Shown one piece after another: positions 10,646-20,102 of a DNA stretch of 64,000 bases. The stretch is from Russula earlei (Eukaryota > Basidiomycota > Agaricomycetes > Russulales > Russulaceae). Positions within the stretch are counted from its first letter, which is position 1. The number at the start of each line of letters is the position of its first letter. The notes under the pieces were generated by a model that saw only the letters and a list, made by a program, of their open reading frames with translations, did not search any database and was not told the origin of the DNA. The stretch spans positions 80,029 through 144,028 of the forward strand of contig JAGFNK010000087.1 of NCBI GenBank assembly GCA_025769875.1, read 5' to 3'. The position numbers and the translations under genes are program-made.

Positions 10646-11097
10646 CCTCCCAAGAACATTGACATGCTATCTCCGGATACGCGTTCCTTATTGATGGAGG
10701 TACAATATCTTGGGCTTCGAAGAAACAGGAACTTGTAACACTCTCCACGGCTGAAGCAGAATACGTAGCAGCTACGCACGCAGCAAAAGAAGCCATTTGG
10801 CTTCGTAAACTTATCAACGAACTATTCCCCTCCCTATCCAGCTCTATCATTTTATATTGCGACAACCAACCTGCTTTGAAACTCGCTGAAGACGATAACT
10901 ATCGCGCACGCACAAAACATATCGATTTGCGATATCATTTTATTTGTCAAGTCGTAGCTGCCAAAACTGTGGACTTGAAGTACTGCCCAACGGAGGACAT
11001 GCCCGCGGACATCTTAACAAAAGCTTTACCTAAATGGAAGGTAAAGATCCACACCCAAACTCTTGGTCTGTATCGCGCGTGCGGGGGTGTGATGTAA
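10646..11097 (+). pseudogene. Copia RNase H C-terminal part
   Basis: This continues the RNase H domain after the nested LTR: ISGYAFLIDGGTISWASKKQ, the conserved STAEAEYVAAT with its catalytic Glu, then CDNQPALKLA and RTKHIDLRYHFI, ending in DILTKALPK before the 3' LTR. A UGA at 10662-10664 closes the frame three codons after the junction; it fits a CGA to UGA change at a CpG. The fragment is therefore silent unless read through. Confidence 0.9.
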
Positions 11098-11349
11098 ATG
11101 TATGTTTTTGTTATATGTTTCATGCGCTCATGTATATATTGTATCCGCGATGAATATGTACATTCCGTTTTGTTATGATCTCATACGACGTCATACATAA
11201 AATCATAAAAAACTACTTATAGTATATACTTCCGTGTACGATTACCAAGCCCGTAGCGTACTTGTGATTTAACTATGGCCCTCGCGTGGGCCCACACAAT
11301 TGAAGCGTTTTCTACCATTCCATTCCCGTCCCTGGCCCTTTTCTCACCA
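11090..11349 (+). repeat. 3' LTR of copia element
   Basis: 260 bp, same ends as the 5' LTR. The polypurine-like tract GCGGGGGTG lies immediately upstream, and the TSD GGATA follows at 11350. Confidence 0.97.
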
Positions 11350-11354
11350 GGATA

Positions 11355-13240
11355 GTGATTATTACTACTACATCGTCAGCTGCTGCTCATACGTATGGTC
11401 TTGTGCTGGCCGCACATGGCATTGAGAGAGTACCCAGATCCTCAGAGGCCTCTGAGTCAGCATACTGTGGTGATGTGATCACCCAGCTGGAATCAAACTC
11501 CGCCCTCTGCCATGACAGCGGTGTGATGCAGGTGTGATGCAGGTGTGACCCTCAGGCCAAAACATTACTCAAGAACCACTCAATGGACTGCAACTTTTCT
11601 TTGCTAGAATGACATTAATGGTACTCAATAGTATAACTACAAAGTTTTGAATAGAGTTGTTTGAGCAGATACAGGGAGAAATGAAATTGCCAAGATGGTA
11701 GTGAACTGCCGAGTTCCCACTGGCAGTGGCGTACAGTACACCCTTGCATAGGAATGGCACCACGTCCTTAGTATCACCAGATGTTCAACAACCTCAAGAG
11801 TGGTGTCAATCAGAAGCCCCCATGTCCCCTAACTCTGAATGAGCTCATGACAAGCCTAAAGAGGAGTTTTCTTGTTACTGTAGGGGGTCAGGTAGTTGGC
11901 CACCCTGACTAGTTGGCCACAGGGGACTTTCTGAACTCTCTAGAGTATTAATGCCTGTGTAGTTGATTTGGGCAGTAAGAACTATGTCCAGTGTTGCCTC
12001 AAACAAAAGTTCTTACACTGGCAGTGATTGCTTGATGAGTTAGAGGCATCTGATTGCTGCTGAGTCGGCAATATGACCAATTTGGGAAGGTCACCGGAAG
12101 GCCGAACGTGGTGGCCATACCATAGGTGATTCATTTCGGACGCAAATCCTTCAAAACTTCGTGTTTCGTGTTTCGTTTCCCTATCTGCTCTTTCTCAGCC
12201 ATAATTTCTACTGTGATTTCACTTTTCTGGCCCATGTTACTCAATTCATTTCTACAACATTTCCCATTTCACATTTCAGACAGGCTGCATTCAGCAACAC
12301 CCACTGGGCTCAGATGACAATGTGCATCCAGCACCACCAGGACTTGACATCAGACTGACCTGACCTCTCACTCATAGCCTTCAGAATATTTTAAATGAAT
12401 TTATTTACACCTCAATGTGCTCGGTGACACTTGTACATGCCATATCAGCATGTCATCCTTTGGAAATTGCTGTGGGACCAGGAGGCAAAAGTCCACCTCT
12501 GTTTGAGACAGTAGCTATTGGGCATTAAATACTACAAACTACGGGGATGCTACTCCTCCAACTAAGGGTCCATGAGTGCGGGATGGCACGGTTCGGATGA
12601 GGGGCGAGGGGGGCAGCGAGCCCTTGGTTTGGATGTTGGAGGACACATCATCAGGGTCCGTGCATAGGCGCATGGTGGGGTGAGGACAATGGTCCGTAGA
12701 CAATGATGGAGGGGTGAGAGCAGGATGAAGGGGAGTCAACAATGGGCAAGAGCAATATGATGAAGGGATAGGGAGTGTAGGGAGCCAACCCGGGGCACGC
12801 CGAGTTCATACGACTTGATCCAAGGGTGGGTATCAACAGAGAGGAGTGGGTTGCAAAGAGGGGTCCTATTCTGAACTCTTCCTACTACAGAGTAGCTAGG
12901 GTGTTTTTATATACAGGAGAGAGGTACTAAAGATGAAAGGCATGAAAGAGAATCGAGACTGGTTGAGACAGTCGAGGCGGTCGTGAAAGGCTTGAGATGC
13001 AAGCGCGTCGCGTGAGGCGGGGTGTGGTGTGCGCGTGTGGTCGGTGGCGAATGGCCTGGGCGATGCGATCAAGGTCTTGATGTCGCACGCGGTGTGGCTT
13101 GTGGTGTGCGGTCGGTGGACGGCCTGGAACGAGAGGGAGGTGGCAAAGGATAGGAGGAGGCATCACGTCGTATTGCGTTTCCACACATGATTCCGTGGCC
13201 AGCCATATGGCTACCTTACACTCCTGGGGGCTTGAAACTT
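11355..13240. other. No supported gene
   Basis: AT-richer non-coding sequence with only short frames. It includes the inverted partner (11698-11745) of 5265-5312. I see no conserved protein or RNA signature. Confidence 0.4.
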
Positions 13241-13249
13241 TGACCATCC

Positions 13250-14580
13250 TCGGTCAAGCGTCTGAATGCGAGTGTTTTGAGCCTTTCGCATCTGAATTGA
13301 GGTGGCGGTCGTGGCTGCTTGTGGAAGATGCGGGGGCGGCGATTGGCGATTGGTGATGGCGACGACGGAAGAGGCGAAGGCGATGGGAGATGGAGGCGAT
13401 GGAGACGAGGACGGCGGTGATGAGATGGCAGCTGCATGGCAGTGGTGTTGTCTTGTGGCGGCGGCGGTGGCGGCGTGGTCGTCTCCATTGCAGGTGGCAG
13501 CAGCGGGCGTGGACAAGGAGCGGAGGTGTAGGTGGCGAGCATGAGTTCGTAGACAGAGGCGTAGGTGGCGAGGACTCGAGAAGGAGGATACGTGGGGCGG
13601 CTTGCACGAGGGTGGCATTTGTTGTCTTGCGGTGGCGGTGGCGGGGTCGTCTCCATTGGCAGCAGACATGGGCAAGAGCGCACGAACAGATGGGGAGGCG
13701 ATGTGGGAGGCGGGGTGCGGTGTGCTGTTGGCGTCGGTGGCTGCCTCTCCTGCGGCGGTGGTGTGGTGGCGGCTGCTGCTCCTTTTGTGGCGCGTCATGG
13801 CTAAGTTCGTGGCCAAGGCCTTCTTGGTCTTCTGGGGTGGTGCTGGTGGCGAGAGGTTGCAACGGTGCCGCGGTGCTGGGTCGCGCGAAACTGAGACTGA
13901 TGCGGCGGGTGCTGAGACGAAGACTGAGGGTGAGACCAAGGAGGCAGTGATGGACGGAACTGGTGCGGCGACAAAGACGGATGGAGCGGAGGCAATAATG
14001 GAGGGCATGGCAACGGGAAGGGAGATGGCAGTGGGTGACGCAGGGGTGATGGCAGACGGTGGGGACAGAGTGGTGGCTGGGACTAGGCCTGGAACGGCGG
14101 CGGACGAGGCGACGGACGAGGCTGAGGGCATGGTGGTGGCGGCTGAGACTGAGACGACTGGGGCTGAGGGCATGGCAGAGATGGCAGCAGCTGGAAATAC
14201 TGGCAATACGGCGGACTGGGCTGAAGTGACGAGTGCGGGCGAGGCTAAGACGGAGGCTGATGCGAAGTCAGTGGCTGGCACGACTGAGGCTACTGTGGCG
14301 GCAGATGAGACTGAGCTGGAGATGGGAGACGTAGAGGCAACAGCTGGCAATGCTGGTGCTATGGCGGATGAGGGCGTGGCGGCTAACGAGACGAAGACGG
14401 GGTTGGCAGTGAACAGAACTGGTATGACGGCAGATACTGAGGCTGAGGCTGGGGCCACTGGGGCAGACGGAGCAGCGACGGAGGTGGGCAAGACTGAGGT
14501 GGCGGCAATAGCGAAGGCAGGTGATGCGGTGAGATTGAGACCCAGGCAGGACGGCAGAGACGTCGAAATCCTAGACATGT
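13250..14580. repeat. Degenerate low-complexity tract, open on both strands
   Basis: About 1.3 kb built from imperfect GAGGCTGAG/GGCGG-type units. Long frames exist on both strands (Ala/Ser/Val/Pro-rich on minus, Glu/Thr/Gly/Ala-rich on plus). Such paired open frames are expected from a purine/pyrimidine-biased repeat and carry no domain or intron signal. The tract is related in composition to 3650-3985. Confidence 0.55.
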
Positions 14581-14582
14581 AA

Positions 14583-15380
14583 AACCATCAGATACCACAA
14601 ATACTTGAAATATTGTAAGACTACTTACATATTGATATGCTCCCAAAGTTTGAAGCAAATCGATGCACTAGAACATTCAGAAAAAAAGAAATTAGCATTC
14701 TGGAGTAGGGGGTAGGAGTCAACGGCAAGGATTCCCACGGGTGGCCAAGATCGTCGATTTTCTCTGTTTGGCAGTCGCCTCGCAAAAATATTCATAGCAT
14801 GACAACAACGCACTCTAAAATTATGGCTGTCTTATTGCATCATCCTAAGATATTTGTCCACCCTTCTGATCCCTCAAAACATTCAAAATATGTTCTCAGC
14901 TCCCATAAGGCATTGCATTGGTTTAGGTGGCCAACTACCCGACCTGATACAGTATTTATGGCACTTTGCAGCTGGGCAACCGGACGATGCCAAGCACCCG
15001 TATTGAAATTCCTCGCCCACTCTTGACAACCTCACATGGACAATGGTTCCTGAGCTGAAGAAGGTGAATGCACTAGCCCTCGCCATGCGGAACTTTACGG
15101 ACCTATATATGATCCCTTGACAGCACAACATTAACTGTTCAATGCTGCTTGTCCACCCTCTCCCAAATTCTCGGAGCTGTTTTCCACCATGCATCACTCC
15201 TTGTCAGCATCACATCACCTCCCTCTCACCTTTCAGCATCTCATTTAATAGATCTAAGATGCGTGATTACCATGATGGTTTCCTACCCGCCCTCATCCCA
15301 CCATCCTACTATCAGGCTTTATGCCATCACCTAAACCCAGAGGTACTGCCTTGACCCATCACTCCCACTCCATAAGGCTG
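14583..15380. other. No supported gene
   Basis: Short frames only; nothing recognisable on either strand. Confidence 0.4.
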
Positions 15381-15399
15381 CTCATGGGTCTATCTCAGC

Positions 15400-17578
15400 C
15401 GCAGTCCCACCTACAGTCCCCGCCAAGCGTCCTGCAGAGACTCCCGCTGAGCAACGCTCACCCGGCCCGAAATTTGTAAAACCTCCCTCACAGACCGCGT
15501 CCTGCGGCCTTGGCCGCTGCAAAAAACCAATCCCACAATCTAGTCCCTTGGTCCCTCCAGCCCCCGCCCCTGCTCCACCATCCTCTGCCTTAGCCTCCCC
15601 GACGCCTCAAGCCTCTCCACCGAATCCTCCTTCCTGTGAACCACCAGAATCAGGTGTCATTGATCTCACTCAAACGTACACCGGAACTTGCGCCCGCATC
15701 GGTGCAGAATCGTCCCCTTCCCTCTAAACCAAACCCGCCACAGCAGGCGCCCTCACTACCTAATCTGACACGACCACCACAGCCTACTCAGCCTCCGACC
15801 CAATGTCAACCACTGACTACATCACAGTCCCGAGTGCAACCGCCAATGCAACCTCAACCTCAACCCCCATCTCAACCTCCTTCGCTACCCCTCAATCTAG
15901 GGCAAATGGGAAATGCCGATGTTGCAGATTTGCAGGCTAAACTCAAGCAAGTTGAGATACGCATCACTGAGATGTGTAACAGGCAAATGGAGGCGGCACA
16001 AGCCGTGTGTACCGAGGAGGCGAAACAGTACAACATCATGCTCGCTCAGCAGATAGCCGTGTACAAAATGGGTCGTGAGTTCGTGATGAAAGTGATACAG
16101 GCGAAGAAATTTCTGGCATCGGGGCAGGCGCAGGGATCATCGCAGCCTCATGACTCCGCGCCGAATTCCAATACAAAGCCGCAACCGACGCCCGCCGTTT
16201 CTGCGACCCATCAGTCAACACCATCTACGGACTCACGATCTGCACCACAAATCGCAACACCGTGGAAACCGGGAATACCAATGACCCCGAACACGACATC
16301 GACAACATATTCGTCGCCAATGAACGTTAACTTCAAACCGAGGGCAAGCACGGGCTGTCTCAACTGCACATGCAGCACTACGTTGAAAGAGGACTTGTGC
16401 GTTCTTTTCTTCTTGTCAACTTTCTCCCTCCCTAGCTCACTAATGATAGGTATCTAGCATCGTGTGTAAATCTCTCGAATGGTACAAGTCCTTTCCGAAC
16501 AACCACCCTGTGCGTCGCGTGATCCGCTCATCCCCATCCTCCCCTCCGCTAGCATTTGTAAACTTGGCTGACTTGTCAGCGCTTATCAGTATGACGTGCA
16601 CATCATCGCTTACACGTTACTGTTCCGGATTGTCAACAAATTCCACCAAGAGGTTTTCTCGGATCCCACCGTACCCAATAGCTTGAATCGCTTAATTGAC
16701 TTCTGGGCAGTGATGCTAGAGCATGATTGGCTATTGACCAACTGTCATCAGGAGTGGGCAGAGCACTTCGAACGGGATTTGGACCACTCCAGTACATGGC
16801 ACCCATCGTTTTCACTATCTTGGACTCGTCTGATGTCGCCCCTGATCTTCTTACATTAAAGACGCCGCCTGCGAGTTCCACGTCAAGCCTCTTCTATTGT
16901 ATGTCTCTCTGGCATTTGTTTTGCCATATTTGCCCGCTCACTTGTGTTTCTTTCGCATTACAGCTACACCAATTACACGAGGCTCGTCATGTTCTCTTTC
17001 AGGTTCCAAAATGCATTCCAACGGGGCCTTGAAGCCGATGATGAGGTCTTCTTCACAAGGGTGAGAGATTTCACACCATCGTGCATTGTTGGCATGACAC
17101 TGGTATTCTTTAAGAGCCTGGAGAGCGCCAAGACTGTCATCACGGTTCTCGTTGATTCCTTGGTCCCGACAGGTTACATACAGTTTGCATTAGATGGTGC
17201 GTGAAACTCTGAGCCACTTTTCTCTGAACAAGACTAACGTTGAGATAGGTTATTTCGTATTTGTTCCGTTTGCCTCGGCGTTCATGCTCAAGGTATGCTG
17301 TCCCACTTTCTATCACTCCATGGTCTTGGTCAGAATTTTTGACTTGCATCTGCTATAGCTTCTATGCCCAGTTTATCACCCCAGGGCTCGAAACAGAGGT
17401 GTATAAAGTGATCGAACCCCTCATTGCCACGATCGGGTCTCCCCAAATTGCTATTGATGAGCGCCACACTCCAAAGTTGTACTCACGCTTCCTGGAGAGC
17501 TTACTGGTGAAACATAAACGCGACGGCACAGCCCAAGGACGTATGCCTCAACAGGGACCACCACCACAGCAGATGTAG
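15400..17578 (+). pseudogene. Decayed fungal transcription-factor-like gene (Zn2Cys6 family C-terminal region)
   Basis: The 5' part (15400-16370) encodes a Pro/Gln/Ser-rich region and a helical segment, DLQAKLKQVEIRITEMCNRQM, then AVYKMGREFVMKVIQ. From about 16500 the reading is IPILPSASI, FHQEVFSDPTVPNSLNRLID and FWAVMLEHDWLL. After further introns come SLVPTGYIQFALDG, FVFVPFASAFMLK, FYAQFITPGLETEVYKVIEP and DERHTPKLYSRFLESLLVKH. This order matches the C-terminal half of Agaricomycete fungal-specific transcription factors as I know them. I cannot find the Zn2Cys6 finger. The frame needs a +1 change between about 15675 and the UAA near 15726, and more than one junction is unclear, so the gene is probably degraded. 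Family assignment is inference from the DERHTPKLYxRFL motif and its context. Confidence 0.5.
16380..16634 (+). repeat. Second copy of the 1873-2113 block
   Basis: Homologous to 1873-2113; here it sits within the transcription-factor-like gene and is probably the source copy, because the coding context continues on its 3' side. Confidence 0.65.
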
Positions 17579-17929
17579 ACCGGTTCGAATATGCCAAGGT
17601 ACCAGCAACCACCACAACCTCCACGGCCACAGCAACAACGACAGCAGCAACCAGCCCCCCCCCCCACCGCAGAACGCAACCTTGTCGTTACTATCCTTTA
17701 CTGTTGTGGTTGTTTGCTTCTCGTCTCTGCATTGGCTTTCTGTGTTTTTATTGCTTTTTGTACGTATTCAAGGTATTGTCAATGAATCAATCCACATTTA
17801 TAGATTTATCTAAATGGGTTGTGTTATCTGGCTCAGCTATCGCCGACTTCTGGATATCCGAGTAGTCCCTGTCCTCGCAATTACTGAACCCACTCCTATT
17901 ATAACATCCCATGCCGACCTCTAAACGGG

Positions 17930-18021
17930 CTCGTCTCAGTTTCACTCTCGCTTTTCCCCTCATACCTCATTTCGATTTCGCCTCGCGTCTCGTGTTCCGA
18001 CGACATCAGCTCTCGCCGCTT
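17930..18021 (+). repeat. Dispersed block, copy of 4383-4472
   Basis: Ends exactly where recognisable purine-gene sequence begins, so it marks a recombination or insertion junction. Confidence 0.7.
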
Positions 18022-18665
18022 GGACACGCTGTTCCATGAAGGTGCAAGGGAGGCGTTTGAATCTTTCTTGGCGCTTGGCGTGTGCAACGGATGCCGGTTC
18101 CTTAGCCACATGCGTGAGGTGATTCTCGGCGCCGAACTGTGGCCGCCTCTTCAAGGAGAGCGACAAGTGGGCGATCCGAGGCGCGTGCTGTGCTCGTTCG
18201 AGGTTGTTGTGGACAACTTGGTGAGGCAGGACTTGGTGTTCCCTCGCGACATGGCTGGCTCACAGCTGCCAGTGGCAGTGGCCCATGGATGGTGAGGGAC
18301 GCACGGAATTTGTTGTTCCGGGTGCGCTGGAGGCCTTCAATTTCGGAGCGGTGCGCTACGTCGATCGCGGTCGATGGCGTTGGGGAAACCAACGGAAGTG
18401 TTTCTTGCGTTGATCATCAGGAAAAAATGTTATTGCTACAAGCACTATGTAGCACTATATAGGCTATACAGTGCTACATAGTGCTTGTAGCAATAGCATT
18501 TTTTCCTGATGATGCCTCACCCGGGGCGCGTGGTCACGGTCACGCTGGAGAGTGAGAGCTGGCATCCTCCTAAGATGAAGGAGTCGTGCGGCGGAGTGGG
18601 GCCCATGGTTCCAACTATTTCAGGATGCGCGGCGAGTGGTGTTGGCTAAGGTAAGATTGTTCTTT
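18022..18665 (+). pseudogene. Fragment of phosphoribosylformylglycinamidine synthase (FGAR amidotransferase) C-terminus
   Basis: The sequence encodes pieces of the glutaminase domain of the purine enzyme that turns FGAR into FGAM: LFHEGAREAFESF, LALGVCNGCRFLSHM with the nucleophile Cys motif, DMAGSQLPVAVAHG, GRTEFVVPGALEA, VRYVDRG, then ALMPHP and GPWFQLFQDARR. These appear in the correct order but in different frames, with internal deletions (for example between FESF and LALGVCNGC). The enzyme is normally over 1,300 residues, so only the far C-terminus is present. A 97-bp hairpin element splits ALM-PHP. Upstream it abuts a dispersed repeat. Clearly a dead copy; the functional gene should be elsewhere. 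Confidence 0.75.
18415..18511. mobile_element. 97-bp foldback (MITE-like) insertion
   Basis: A near-perfect palindrome whose ends are CATCAGGAAAAAATG and its complement, with a five-base centre near TAGGC. It interrupts the purine pseudogene: removing it joins GCGTTGAT and GCCTCACCC, which restores Ala-Leu-Met-Pro-His-Pro with a 2-bp (AT) target duplication. Longer duplications (GAT) are also possible because the ends overlap the target. Confidence 0.8.
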
Positions 18666-18669
18666 GGTA

Positions 18670-20100
18670 AGAGCATGTGGGTGAATCGCGTCGTCGTCGC
18701 CACTTGTCGGCCCAACGAGAGGCGTCGACAGCGTTCTCAAAATGGACAGTAGATCCAACAAATGGGATGGGTTGAATCGGCTCGGCTCAAGCCACACGGC
18801 GTCATTGCCCAGACTTGGCTCATCTTAAACTACTTGATGTGCTTGGCCTTGGCCTTGATTTGCACATACCCTTACTAACCAATTTTCTAAGCAAAATAAA
18901 TAAATAAGCAGCTTGAGCAACTTGACAGGCTTAATGATTGATTAAGCAGATTATGCCAACTAAGTTTTTTTCCAGATTTTGCTGATGATAGTGCTATGTG
19001 AACTTGGTTTCATCTACTGTGCCTACATACATATTGTCATAAACTACTGGAACTACGTTAGAACTACTATGAGCTATAGAGCACTACATAGTATGTTGTT
19101 GTGCTATGGTGTCTATGTCATCTACAGATCTTAGGTGGCATCTACGGACCAGTCATGTTTTTCCTGATGTAGGCTGGTGTTTTTGATACTATGCTGGTGC
19201 TGCAGTGCAGCATGCAGCATGAGCATGATTGTACATTTGTATATAACTGATGCAGATCAACATTAGAAAAAGGGCATATCGAGTGCATCGGTCGGACCCT
19301 TTTATGGTTTTATAAAACGGCGACGCGGTCAGGGGCGACAAAGAGATACCGAAAAAAGAAAAAGGAACGCGGCAGACGCGGCGAGCGACACGCTTCTCTT
19401 TCCTCCGGACGCTTTTCCTCCGTCCGAGTCGGAAGTCCGTGCAGCACAACAAGAGGGGGAACGGCCAGGGGGAAAGGGAAGGGAAAAAGGCCGGAACATT
19501 CATCAACGCTCATCTTCTCTTCTCGAAAACTTTCTGGGAGCGCATCGTTGTCAAACCCCCTCAGCTAAATCTATCCTCGTCTCCGGTCCGAGTCACCATC
19601 CGGGGTCGAGCGTCTCGCCGCGTACCTCACGCATATGAAGCCGACCGGGTGAGTGCGCTCTCTTGAAATGGCCGACGCTAAACGTGCAGCATTCTGTGTG
19701 ACGGGCGGAAAGGAAGCAGCGCAACAAGAACGGTTTCGAGTGATAGGGGCATCATCACTGCAAGCGGCGGAGCTCCGCCGGATAACGAAATCAAGAACGT
19801 CGAGCACTCCATCGGAGTTAATTACCACAGAACAAAACGTGGAAACACAGGCAATGGAATCACAACTGTCTGGAATTGTCCGGACCCGATTGGGGGGGAC
19901 CCATCGCAAATATGAAAGGTACTAGTTGACATCCTCCATCTCAAAAAACGATTCAGTACCAAAAAGACTAGATTGCAGGACTCTAACATTGATGACATTG
20001 ATGTGGCAATAAATAAGCTAAGGTAGAATGTGCTAAGTCAGTCGGAGAAATTATACAGAAGAACGAATAGATGGTTGATCTATGATTATGGAAGGAGTGG
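18670..20100. other. No supported gene; possible degenerate foldback near 19060-19170
   Basis: Around 19060-19170 short motifs of the 18415 hairpin recur (AGCACTACATAGT and TTTTTCCTGATG), suggesting a decayed relative. A short open frame at 19653-19925 starts MADAKRAAFCVTGG but has no recognisable family. Confidence 0.35.
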
Positions 20101-20102
20101 TT

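Larger units (their letters stand above)
5587..11349 (+). mobile_element. Ty1/copia LTR retrotransposon with nested solo LTR
   Basis: A full-length copia element: 260-bp LTRs at 5587-5846 and 11090-11349, both TG...CA, flanked by a 5-bp target duplication GGATA at 5582-5586 and 11350-11354. A primer-binding-like GGTTATGGGCCCTG follows the 5' LTR at 5847, and a G-rich polypurine-like tract precedes the 3' LTR. The gag-pol frame is 5917-9696. RNase H is split by a 961-bp insertion, and its remainder lies at 10646-11097. Order is gag, protease, integrase, reverse transcriptase, RNase H, as in copia. The element is probably dead: RNase H is interrupted, an in-frame UGA follows the insertion, and the second reverse-transcriptase Asp is Asn. 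Confidence 0.97.

Noticed and set aside
13211..14578. A 455-codon minus-strand ORF and an opposing 326-codon plus-strand ORF
   Set aside because: Both are open because of a degenerate purine/pyrimidine-biased repeat; composition is extreme and no domain, intron or family signal is visible.
18295..18310. UGA after VAVAHGW in the purine fragment as another +1 site
   Set aside because: Homology resumes in +1, but there is also an extra codon and the copy has several deletions, so it is an ordinary pseudogene lesion.
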